Positions 6,558 through 11,572 of a stretch of DNA of 11,572 nt are shown piece by piece. The notes under the pieces were generated by a model, which was not told where the DNA came from, did not search any database, and worked only from the letters and a program-made list of their open reading frames with translations. Origin of the DNA: Paracoccaceae bacterium (GTDB lineage: Bacteria; Pseudomonadota; Alphaproteobacteria; Rhodobacterales; Rhodobacteraceae); assembly GCA_027030435.1 (NCBI GenBank), contig JALVEX010000196.1, positions 1-11,572 of the forward strand, written 5' to 3'. Position 1 is the stretch's first letter; every line of letters starts with the position of its first letter. A program made the position numbers and the translations under genes.

Positions 6558-6572
6558 GCAACGAATTGTTGC
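6558..6572. promoter_or_regulatory. Inverted repeat between gcdH and the MoxR gene, possible operator
   Basis: GCAAC-GAATT-GTTGC is a perfect 5-bp inverted repeat with a 5-base centre. It overlaps a second dyad, CAATT-GCAACG-AATTG (6553-6568). It sits about 75 bp from each start codon in the 156-bp region between two divergent genes, where a shared regulator would bind. Degradation genes such as gcdH are often controlled by TetR, GntR or LysR regulators, but none is encoded next to it. Short dyads also arise by chance. Confidence 0.3.
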
Positions 6573-6638
6573 GGCAGCGAGGAGCCTTGACCTTGGCCGG
6601 GCGGCGTGCAGTCTGGGCGGGAAAGCAGGGAGAAGGCG

Positions 6639-7571
6639 ATGCAGGAGAGCGCAATCACATCCACCGGAGCAATCGCATCCATAGGCGACGTGCAGCAGAT
6701 GCTGGCGGGGGAGGGCTATGTCTGCGGGCGGGCGCTGGCGACGGTGGTTTTCCTCGGCCTCGAGCTGGGCCGGCCGCTGTTTCTCGAGGGCGAGGCCGGG
6801 GTGGGCAAGACGGAGATCGCCAAGGCGCTCGCGGCGGGGCTCGGGCGGCGGCTGATCCGGCTGCAGTGCTATGAGGGGCTCGATGCGGCAAGCGCCGTCT
6901 ATGAATGGAACTTTGCCGCGCAGATGGTGGCGATCCGCACCGCCGAGGCCGCCGGGGCGGCGGATCGCAAGGCGCTGAAGTCGGAGCTTTTCAGCGAGGA
7001 ATATCTGATCGAGCGCCCGCTGCTCGAGGCTATGCGCCCCCAGCCTGGCGGCGCTCCGGTGCTCCTGATCGACGAGCTTGACCGCACCGACGAGCCCTTC
7101 GAGGCCTTCCTTCTGGAAGCGCTTTCCGATTTCCAGGTGACGATCCCCGAGCTTGGCACCATCAGGGCGCCCGAGCCGCCCGTGGTGGTGCTGACCTCCA
7201 ACCGCACCCGCGAGGTGCATGACGCCCTGAAGCGGCGCTGCCTCTATCACTGGGTGGACTACCCGGATTTCGCCCGCGAGATGGAGATCCTGAAAGCGCG
7301 CGCGCCCGAGGCGGGCGAGACGCTTTCGCGCGAAGTGGTGGCCTTCGTGCAGCGGCTGCGCACCGAGGATCTTTTCAAGAAGCCGGGCGTGGCCGAGACG
7401 ATCGACTGGGCCAAATGCCTGCTGGCGCTCGACGTGATCAGCCTCAGCCCCGAGGTGATCGCCGATACGCTGGGCGCGATCCTGAAATATCAGGACGACA
7501 TCCAGAAGATCGCCGGCAGCGAGGCGGCGCGGATTCTTGAGGAGGCGCGGGCATCGCTGGCGCCGGTGTGA
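6639..7571 (+). CDS. MoxR/CoxD-type AAA+ ATPase
   Basis: MoxR ATPases act as chaperones in maturing metal or other enzymes, usually together with a VWA-domain protein. This 310-residue protein has Walker A GEAGVGKT (51-58), Walker B VLLIDELD (141-148), a sensor-1 Asn in LTSNRTRE (Asn188), arginines RR at 199-200 at the expected finger position, and a helical lid domain after about 225. The sequence resembles the CoxD-like branch, linked in Oligotropha to CO dehydrogenase maturation. Start: ATG 6639 after GGGAGAAGGCG; an upstream GTG at 6606 is less likely. Normally a CoxE-type VWA gene follows directly; here the next gene is an unrelated exported protein and the strand then changes. A TTGACC -35-like hexamer lies at 6587-6592 without a convincing -10. 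Confidence 0.93.
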   Translation: MQESAITSTGAIASIGDVQQMLAGEGYVCGRALATVVFLGLELGRPLFLEGEAGVGKTEIAKALAAGLGRRLIRLQCYEGLDAASAVYEWNFAAQMVAIRTAEAAGAADRKALKSELFSEEYLIERPLLEAMRPQPGGAPVLLIDELDRTDEPFEAFLLEALSDFQVTIPELGTIRAPEPPVVVLTSNRTREVHDALKRRCLYHWVDYPDFAREMEILKARAPEAGETLSREVVAFVQRLRTEDLFKKPGVAETIDWAKCLLALDVISLSPEVIADTLGAILKYQDDIQKIAGSEAARILEEARASLAPV

Positions 7572-7590
7572 GAGATGAATCGCGGCGGGA

Positions 7591-7610
7591 TGCCTCCGGC
7601 GGGGATATTT
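7591..7610. repeat. GCCTCCGGCGGGGATATTT-type intergenic motif
   Basis: The 20 bases TGCCTCCGGCGGGGATATTT lie just after the MoxR stop codon. From memory, near-identical strings are frequent behind genes in Rhodobacteraceae genomes; their function is unknown to me. A weaker relative, GGGGGCGGATATTTC, is at 10797-10811 at the end of sdhE. The family-wide recurrence is recalled and not verified here. Confidence 0.45.
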
Positions 7611-7671
7611 CAGGGACCAGTGATGAGGCGGGGCTGGCTCTACGGGCGGGGGGGCCGCTCGGGGCAGGGGT

Positions 7672-7700
7672 TATATTTGGCCGGGGGATGGCCTATATTT
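7672..7700 (+). promoter_or_regulatory. TATATTT direct repeat, possible promoter of the exported protein
   Basis: TATATTT occurs at 7672-7678 and again at 7694-7700, 22 bp apart, with GGCC between them on each side. If TATATT at 7694-7699 is the -10, transcription would begin at about the A of ATG 7706. The -35 side reads TTATAT, a poor match. The spacing of two helical turns could also suit a bound regulator. Confidence 0.25.
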
Positions 7701-7705
7701 CAAGC

Positions 7706-8077
7706 ATGAGAAATATGTTCGCGGCCATATGTCTTGCGCTGGCCGGTCTTTCGCCGATCGCGTCACTAGCCCAGGAGGGCGGCGCGGAGCCGCCTGCGGG
7801 CGGATCACCCGACAGCGCGCCGGATGATGGGCTGAGCCTGATGGAACAGGGGCTCAGGCTCTTCATGCGGGGGATGCAGCAGGAAATAGAGCCTGCGATG
7901 CGCGATCTCGAGGGCGCATTGCGCGAATTGCAGCCGGCGCTTCTGGAATTGCTGCGGCTCGTGGACGATTTCAGCAATTACGAACCCCCGGTGATGCTGC
8001 CCAATGGCGATATCATCATCCGCCGCAAACGGCCGAATGAGACGATTGCGCCCCAAGGCGGAGAAACCGAGATCTGA
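7706..8077 (+). CDS. Small exported protein conserved in Rhodobacteraceae
   Basis: The function is unknown. The 123-residue protein starts with a signal peptide: MRNMF, a hydrophobic stretch to about residue 18, then an ASLAQ cleavage region (cut near 22-24). The mature part has an acidic Pro/Gly-rich linker, a helical segment rich in Glu/Leu/Met with repeated ALREL/ALLELL-like patterns (about 50-90), and the end motif PPVMLPNGDIIIRRKRP. I recall that last motif in small proteins of this family, some wrongly labelled 'AAA+ family ATPase'; no ATPase motif is present. Start: ATG 7706 fits the signal peptide best. ATG 7688 would add six residues; a GTG at 7568 would bury the signal peptide. No Shine-Dalgarno is visible and a TATATT hexamer ends 6 bases before the ATG, so the mRNA may be leaderless. 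It ends 22 bp from the convergent methyltransferase gene. Confidence 0.8.
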   Translation: MRNMFAAICLALAGLSPIASLAQEGGAEPPAGGSPDSAPDDGLSLMEQGLRLFMRGMQQEIEPAMRDLEGALRELQPALLELLRLVDDFSNYEPPVMLPNGDIIIRRKRPNETIAPQGGETEI

Positions 8078-8099
8078 CGGGGCGATTCGTGCCTGCTCT

Positions 8100-8780
8100 T
8101 CATTCCCTTTCAAGAACGAATACCCAGGCCGGGATTTTCTTGTTGCCCTTCGAAGGGATCTCGATGATGTCGCTCAGCCGGTATTTGCCGCGCCCCCAGG
8201 TGAAGAAGAGATAGGGCATCACCATCGGGTGCGCCCCGAAGGGATCCATTTCGCCGGCCCCTGCGGTGGAATGAGCCATGGTGTGTTCGATATAGATGCG
8301 CCCGTCGGGGCTGAGCTGGCGGGCCCAGGCGGCGAGTGCGCGATCGGGCTCCATCGCCTGATCGAGGGAATTGGTGTAGATGAAATCGAATTTCCCCTCC
8401 CACTCCGGGTTTTCCTCGTGGAAATCCCAGACGACCATGTTCGGGAATTGGGTGGCGGTTTCGGAGATATCGGTGCCGATCACATCGGCGCCCAGGTGAT
8501 CGCGGAACCATTGCACCTCGTAGCCGTTGCGCGCGCCGTGGCAGACACCCGATTGCGGCGCAAGGCCGGTTTCCTTCATGTGATCCACGATCCGGCTCAG
8601 GGTCGTCTCGTCGGCCCACACTTTTTCGAGCTTGCGCTTGTTGTGCCGGATCTGGATCTTGCGGTATTCCTCGTAACCGCCCTTGTATTGATGCTGATAG
8701 AGCGGATCGAGATGATGCGCCTTGACGAGCGCATAGCCGAATTTGCGGGCGAGCCGGTCAAGGCTTTTGCGTAGTCCCAT
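8100..8780 (-). CDS. Class I SAM-dependent methyltransferase, substrate unknown
   Basis: The 226-residue protein has a methyltransferase type-11-like fold. The SAM-binding loop SGVCHGARNGYE lies at 77-88, the acidic residue after strand 2 at VIGTDIS (Asp104), and a motif IV-like FDFIYTNSLDQAM at 131-143. A basic, Tyr/His-rich stretch of about 60 residues precedes the fold. The late segment GAHPMVMPYLFFTWG may shape the substrate pocket. Nothing shows whether a sugar, lipid or small molecule is methylated. Start: ATG 8780 with AAGGAAA at 8-base spacing; that site sits right after the stop codon of the preceding gene, 12 bp away, so they share an mRNA with aspC. It converges with the exported-protein gene, and no terminator is visible in the 22-bp gap. 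Confidence 0.88.
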   Translation of the reverse strand: MGLRKSLDRLARKFGYALVKAHHLDPLYQHQYKGGYEEYRKIQIRHNKRKLEKVWADETTLSRIVDHMKETGLAPQSGVCHGARNGYEVQWFRDHLGADVIGTDISETATQFPNMVVWDFHEENPEWEGKFDFIYTNSLDQAMEPDRALAAWARQLSPDGRIYIEHTMAHSTAGAGEMDPFGAHPMVMPYLFFTWGRGKYRLSDIIEIPSKGNKKIPAWVFVLERE

Positions 8781-8792
8781 ATGGTATTTCCT

Positions 8793-9227
8793 TCATTCGG
8801 TATCTGTTGCGGGCCTTGCCCGGGGGCTGCTTTTCCGCTCCGCCCGATCGGCCTTCTTGCGCACCAGAACGCTGCGCAGATCGTGCATGGCGAGGAGCAG
8901 ATCATCGGTGATTTCCGCGAGCTCTTCGGGCGTGGCGCGCGATTGCGCCCATTGGGCGGTGAGATTGAGGTGATCTATGGTGCGGCGGATGTCGTCCATC
9001 TCGCGGCGCTTCAGAAGGGCGCGGCGCTCTTCCATCCAGGCTTCGATCGCCGCCTTGTCTTCTGCCGAAAGTGCCCTCCCGCCCTGGGGCTTCACCTCGC
9101 CGTTTCGGATGTTGATCACGGCGATCTGCTCGAGCTCGAGGCGGCGCAGGCGGTTTTGCGTATCCACCCGGAACACCGCCGCGCCGTTTTCGCGCACCCT
9201 GAAGTAATAGGGAGGGAGATCGCTCAT
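8793..9227 (-). CDS. Small conserved protein of unknown function
   Basis: A 144-residue soluble protein without a signal peptide or membrane segment. The N-terminal half (MSDLPPYYFRVRENGAAVFRVDTQNRLRRLELEQIAVINI split around 1-40) is strand-rich, like a small beta domain. The rest (about 54-130) is strongly helical and charged, with WAQSRATPEEL and LLLAMHDLRSVLVRKKADR, and ends in a disordered basic tail. I recall similar hypothetical proteins in Rhodobacteraceae but no characterised one. ATG 9227 follows AGGAGAGAGGGC, and this AGGAG overlaps the aspC stop codon (TAGGAG), so translation is probably coupled to aspC. The methyltransferase gene follows after 12 bp. The three-gene arrangement suggests a shared mRNA, not necessarily a shared pathway. 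Confidence 0.82.
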   Translation of the reverse strand: MSDLPPYYFRVRENGAAVFRVDTQNRLRRLELEQIAVINIRNGEVKPQGGRALSAEDKAAIEAWMEERRALLKRREMDDIRRTIDHLNLTAQWAQSRATPEELAEITDDLLLAMHDLRSVLVRKKADRAERKSSPRARPATDTE

Positions 9228-9237
9228 GCCCTCTCTC

Positions 9238-10440
9238 CTAGCGCAGTTCCGCGCAGAAATCCTGGATACGCGTGCAGGCTTCCTTCAGCGCTTCGTCGGA
9301 TGTAGCGTAGCTCACCCGGAAATGCGGCGAGAGGCCGAAGGCCGCGCCGAACACCACCGCCACGCCCTTTTCCTTCAGAAGCGCGCGGGCGAAGGTTTCG
9401 TCGTCCGTGATCTTCACGCCTGCGGGGGACGTCTTGCCGATGCAGCCCCGGATCGAGGGATAGACATAGAAGGCGCCATCAGGCAGCGGGCATTCGATGC
9501 CTTCGGCTTCGTTCAGCATCGCCACCACCAGATCGCGGCGGCGCTCGAAGATACGGTTGTTTTCCTTGATGAAATCCTGCGGTCCATCGAGCGCCTCCAC
9601 CGCCGCCCACTGGCTGATGGTGCAGGGGTTCGAGGTGGATTGCGACTGGATCTTGCGCATCGCGCCGATCAGTTCCTCGGGGCCGCCCGCATAGCCGATG
9701 CGCCAGCCCGTCATCGCATAGGCCTTGGAGACGCCGTTGCAGGTGAGGGTGCGAGGGTAGAGCGAGGGCTCCACCTCGGCGGGGGTGCAGAATTCGAAAT
9801 CCCCGAAGGTGAGGTGCTCGTACATGTCGTCCGACATCACCCAGACATGGGGATGGCGCATGAGCACATCCGTCAGCGCCTTCAGCTGATCGCGTGTATA
9901 GCCCGCGCCGGTGGGATTGGAGGGGGAATTGAAGATCAGCCACTTGGTGCGCGGCGTGATCGCGGCTTCAAGCGCCTCGGGGGTGAGGCGAAAGCCGGTT
10001 TCGATCCCCGCTTCCACGATCACCGGGCGCCCGCCGGCCAAGAGCACCATATCGGGGTAGCTCACCCAGTAGGGCGCGGGGATGATCACCTCGTCGCCCG
10101 CGTTGAGCGTGGCCATCAGCGCATTGTAGAGAATCTGCTTGCCCCCGGAGCCGACGCTGATCTGCGATGGCGCGTATTCCAGCCCGTTGTCGCGCGCGAA
10201 CTTGCGCGAGATCGCCGCCTTCAGCTCCGGCATGCCATCGGGGGCTGTGTATTTTGTATGGCCCGCATCGATCGCGCGCTTGGCGGCTTCCTTGATATGC
10301 TTCGGGGTATCGAAATCGGGCTCGCCTGCGCCAAGGCCGATCACATCCTTGCCCGCCGCCTTCAGCTCGCGCGCAAGGGTGGAAACGGCGATGGTGGGCG
10401 AGGGTTTGACGCGCGCAAGCGTTTCTGAAAGGAAGGGCAT
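9238..10440 (-). CDS. aspC: Aspartate aminotransferase family enzyme (class I, gamma type)
   Basis: A PLP-dependent aminotransferase, most likely moving the amino group between aspartate and 2-oxoglutarate in the cytoplasm. The 400-residue protein has all expected active-site residues: GSGGKQ (98-102) and YW near 124-125 around the cofactor, Asn175 in NSPSNPTG, Asp204 and Tyr207 in MSDDMYEHL, the Schiff-base Lys239 in NGVSKAYAMTGWR, Arg247, and Arg375 in HFRVSYAT, which holds the substrate carboxylate. In this branch aspartate and prephenate specificities overlap, so aspartate/prephenate activity is possible. ATG 10440 has GGAG 8 bases upstream. It is first in an operon with a small conserved protein and a methyltransferase, and is divergent from sdhE by 84 bp. 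Confidence 0.95.
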   Translation of the reverse strand: MPFLSETLARVKPSPTIAVSTLARELKAAGKDVIGLGAGEPDFDTPKHIKEAAKRAIDAGHTKYTAPDGMPELKAAISRKFARDNGLEYAPSQISVGSGGKQILYNALMATLNAGDEVIIPAPYWVSYPDMVLLAGGRPVIVEAGIETGFRLTPEALEAAITPRTKWLIFNSPSNPTGAGYTRDQLKALTDVLMRHPHVWVMSDDMYEHLTFGDFEFCTPAEVEPSLYPRTLTCNGVSKAYAMTGWRIGYAGGPEELIGAMRKIQSQSTSNPCTISQWAAVEALDGPQDFIKENNRIFERRRDLVVAMLNEAEGIECPLPDGAFYVYPSIRGCIGKTSPAGVKITDDETFARALLKEKGVAVVFGAAFGLSPHFRVSYATSDEALKEACTRIQDFCAELR

Positions 10441-10472
10441 CGGCGGGCTCCGCTGTTTGGTGGCGATGGTTT

Positions 10473-10501
10473 CTCATAGGCCGGCGGGCGGGGCCGATCA
10501 A
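10473..10501 (-). promoter_or_regulatory. Candidate promoter of the aspC operon
   Basis: On the minus strand TTGATC (10501-10496) and TATGAG (10478-10473) are separated by exactly 17 bp; each matches consensus at 4 of 6 bases. Transcription would start near 10466, giving a leader of about 25 bases that contains the GGAG ribosome binding site. This is the best-spaced sigma-70-type pair I saw in the window. Confidence 0.4.
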
Positions 10502-10524
10502 GGCCGGGTATCGGAGGCACAGGA

Positions 10525-10818
10525 ATGGCGGACAAGGCGGAAACCCCGGAAAACAGGCTGAAGCGGCTGGTGATGCGCTCAAAGCGGCGAGGGATCAGGG
10601 AGATGGATCTGATCCTGGGCGCATTCGCCGATCGCCATCTGGCGGCGCTTTCTCCCGAAGAACTCGATCTCTACGAGCGGTTCCTCGGCGAGAACGACCA
10701 CGATCTCTACGGCTGGGTCACCGGTTATCTCCAGGTGCCGCCGGAATATCTCGGGCTGATCGAGAGGATCCGCGCCGGCGCCAACTTGCCTGGTGCGGGG
10801 GCGGATATTTCGAATTAG
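10525..10818 (+). CDS. sdhE: Succinate dehydrogenase assembly factor SdhE (FAD assembly factor, Sdh5 family)
   Basis: SdhE helps attach FAD covalently to the SdhA subunit of succinate dehydrogenase. The 97-residue protein has the family hallmark RSKRRGIREMDLILGAF (18-34), in which RGxxE (22-26) is the conserved contact motif, then the YERFLGENDHDLYGWVTG helix region (50-67) typical of the fold. The last 15 residues (GANLPGAGADISN) are not conserved-looking; their DNA overlaps a GGCGGATATTTC string like the intergenic motif at 7591. ATG 10525 is preceded by GGAGG with 7-base spacing. It is divergent from aspC. The recG gene often found beside sdhE in alphaproteobacteria is not here. The next gene, a MarR regulator, starts 81 bp downstream on the same strand. 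Confidence 0.94.
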   Translation: MADKAETPENRLKRLVMRSKRRGIREMDLILGAFADRHLAALSPEELDLYERFLGENDHDLYGWVTGYLQVPPEYLGLIERIRAGANLPGAGADISN

Positions 10819-10899
10819 AGGAAGTTTTTCCCACGATTTAACGGAATGTTTGGCAATCGTCCGCAATCTCCCCAAAGGCTGTCAGAGGTGGAGATTGAC

Positions 10900-11397
10900 A
10901 TGAGCATGAACAAGGCCGTTGCCGAGGAGGGCCAGGAAGATTTCATCAGCGGCTATCTTGAAGCGCTTGGGCTTGTCGAGCGGCTGCACCGGCTCCTGCT
11001 TGACGTGATCAAGGATGAATTCGAGCGCCTCGGCGTGCTCGAGATCAACGCCGTGCAGGGGCTTTTGCTGTTCAACATCGGCGATAACGAGGTCACGGCG
11101 GGCGAATTGAAGACCCGCGGCTATTACCAGGGTTCGAATGTTTCCTACAATCTGAAGAAGCTGGTGGAGATGGGGTTCATGCACCACCAGCGCTGCGAGA
11201 TCGATCGGCGCAGCGTGCGCGTGCGCCTCACCGAGCGCGGCCGCCATGTGCGCGATGTGGTGGCGGCGCTGTTCGCGCGCCACGCCGAGGGGCTGCAGAA
11301 AAAGGGCATCCTCGGGCCGGACGGGATCGGCGCCATCAACACCTCCCTGCGCCGCATGGAACGCTATTGGAGCGATCAGATCCGCTATATCTACTGA
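10900..11397 (+). CDS. MarR-family winged-helix regulator, LdtR-like
   Basis: A dimeric DNA-binding regulator of 165 residues. It has the MarR layout: N-terminal dimerisation helix (YLEALGLVERLHRLLLDVIKDEFERL, about 17-42), the winged helix with recognition region ELKTRGYYQGSNVSYNLKKLVEMGFM (about 69-94), and a wing with the signature DRRSVRVRLTERG (102-114), then C-terminal helices ending RRMERYWSDQIRYIY. The GYYQGSNVSYNLKKLVE stretch matches LdtR of Liberibacter and Sinorhizobium, which controls an L,D-transpeptidase gene and stress tolerance; whether targets are the same here is unknown. Start: ATG 10900 with GGAG 9 bases upstream; ATG 10846 in frame has a weak site and an unusual N-terminus. 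Expressed alone or read through from sdhE, 81 bp upstream. No canonical promoter was recognised. Confidence 0.92.
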   Translation: MSMNKAVAEEGQEDFISGYLEALGLVERLHRLLLDVIKDEFERLGVLEINAVQGLLLFNIGDNEVTAGELKTRGYYQGSNVSYNLKKLVEMGFMHHQRCEIDRRSVRVRLTERGRHVRDVVAALFARHAEGLQKKGILGPDGIGAINTSLRRMERYWSDQIRYIY

Positions 11398-11422
11398 GCC
11401 TGACGATCTACTGAGCCTGACG
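11389..11422. repeat. Perfect 17-bp tandem duplication across the MarR gene stop codon
   Basis: ATCTACTGAGCCTGACG occurs twice back to back (11389-11405 and 11406-11422). The first copy holds the last two codons and the TGA stop of the regulator gene; the second lies just outside. The coding end is therefore unchanged. A perfect copy implies a recent slippage or duplication event. Confidence 0.9.
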
Positions 11423-11503
11423 GGCCAGCGGCACGCTAGGGCTGCCAAACGGCGAGCGGCCATGCCCGGATGTTTCGATCAGCCGAGGCGGGGTGCGGCG
11501 CAT

Positions 11504-11566
11504 ATCTGGCATTTCCCTGCCGGTGGCAGGCATTTCGCTACCAGTGGCCGGTGTTTTCCCTGCTGG
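11504..11566. repeat. Degenerate 21-bp tandem repeats at the right edge
   Basis: Three consecutive 21-bp units (11504-11524, 11525-11545, 11546-11566) share GGCATTTCCCTGCCGGT-like sequence: units 1 and 2 share GGCATTTC, and units 1 and 3 share TTTCCCTGC. At the first junction CCTGCC-GGT-GGCAGG (11516-11530) forms a perfect 6-bp hairpin. A minus-strand frame, open from the edge to a TAG at 11410-11408 (54 codons), reads the units as PATGSEM/PATGREM heptads, so this may be the repetitive C-terminus of a convergent gene. Its third codon positions are not strongly GC-biased, which argues against coding. The array may continue outside the window. Confidence 0.5.
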
Positions 11567-11572
11567 CCCAGG

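Noticed and set aside
5181..6590. Long plus-strand reading frame opposite gcdH (469 codons)
   Set aside because: Shadow of gcdH; no recognisable domain and composition typical of an antisense frame.
7568..7705. GTG start at 7568 overlapping the MoxR stop, extending the exported protein
   Set aside because: It would place 46 polar residues before an obvious signal peptide and run through the intergenic TGCCTCCGGCGGGGATATTT motif.
9226..10428. Plus-strand reading frame opposite aspC (400 codons)
   Set aside because: Mirror frame of a complete aminotransferase with every active-site residue in place.
1..11572. CRISPR array, tRNA, rRNA, insertion sequence or phage genes
   Set aside because: No regularly spaced repeats, no tRNA-like cloverleaf, and no transposase or integrase motifs were seen on either strand.

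Overview
The window looks like chromosomal DNA of an alphaproteobacterium, most likely of the family Rhodobacteraceae (Rhodobacter/roseobacter relatives). The basis is the high GC content with GC-rich third codon positions, the order pyrC-pyrE-dnaB, several small proteins that I recognise only from that family, an LdtR-type MarR regulator, and an intergenic GCCTCCGGCGGGGATATTT-type motif that I recall from those genomes. No rRNA, tRNA, CRISPR array, transposase or phage gene is visible. This is mostly ordinary housekeeping DNA, with a few odd small features between genes.

Left block (1-3944, all minus strand). Read in the direction of transcription: a conserved protein with an alpha/beta-hydrolase-like fold whose nucleophile position is glycine; then pyrC (dihydroorotase) and pyrE (orotate phosphoribosyltransferase), two steps of UMP synthesis; then dnaB (replicative helicase), cut by the left edge. 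Pyrimidine supply and replication genes are co-oriented. pyrC and pyrE are tightly spaced. The pyrE-dnaB gap of 166 bp carries a possible dnaB promoter and a DnaA-box-like 9-mer.

Middle (3945-6482). A gene-poor stretch of about 410 bp, AT-richer than its surroundings, holds a perfect 13-bp palindrome and a strong ribosome binding site before a 9-codon frame. It is followed by a minus-strand LysE/RhtB exporter. That exporter has no ribosome binding site of its own, but a 28-residue hydrophobic reading frame with a good ribosome binding site ends 10 bp before its GTG start. Next is glutaryl-CoA dehydrogenase (gcdH, minus strand).

Plus-strand pair (6639-8077). A MoxR/CoxD-type AAA+ ATPase without the usual VWA-domain (CoxE) partner, then a small exported protein conserved in the family. 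They are divergent from gcdH across a 156-bp region containing an inverted repeat.

Right block. A minus-strand operon of aspC (class I aminotransferase), a small conserved helical protein and a SAM-dependent methyltransferase (10440 down to 8100), with the ribosome binding sites of the second and third genes at or overlapping the preceding stop codon. Divergent from it on the plus strand are sdhE (FAD-assembly factor for succinate dehydrogenase) and an LdtR-like MarR regulator. After the regulator the sequence has a perfect 17-bp tandem duplication across its stop codon, then degenerate 21-bp repeats reaching the right edge.

I found no convincing new multi-gene system. The best candidates for follow-up are the nucleophile-less hydrolase-like protein upstream of pyrC, the coupled small frame before lysE, the partnerless MoxR ATPase, and the right-edge repeat region.
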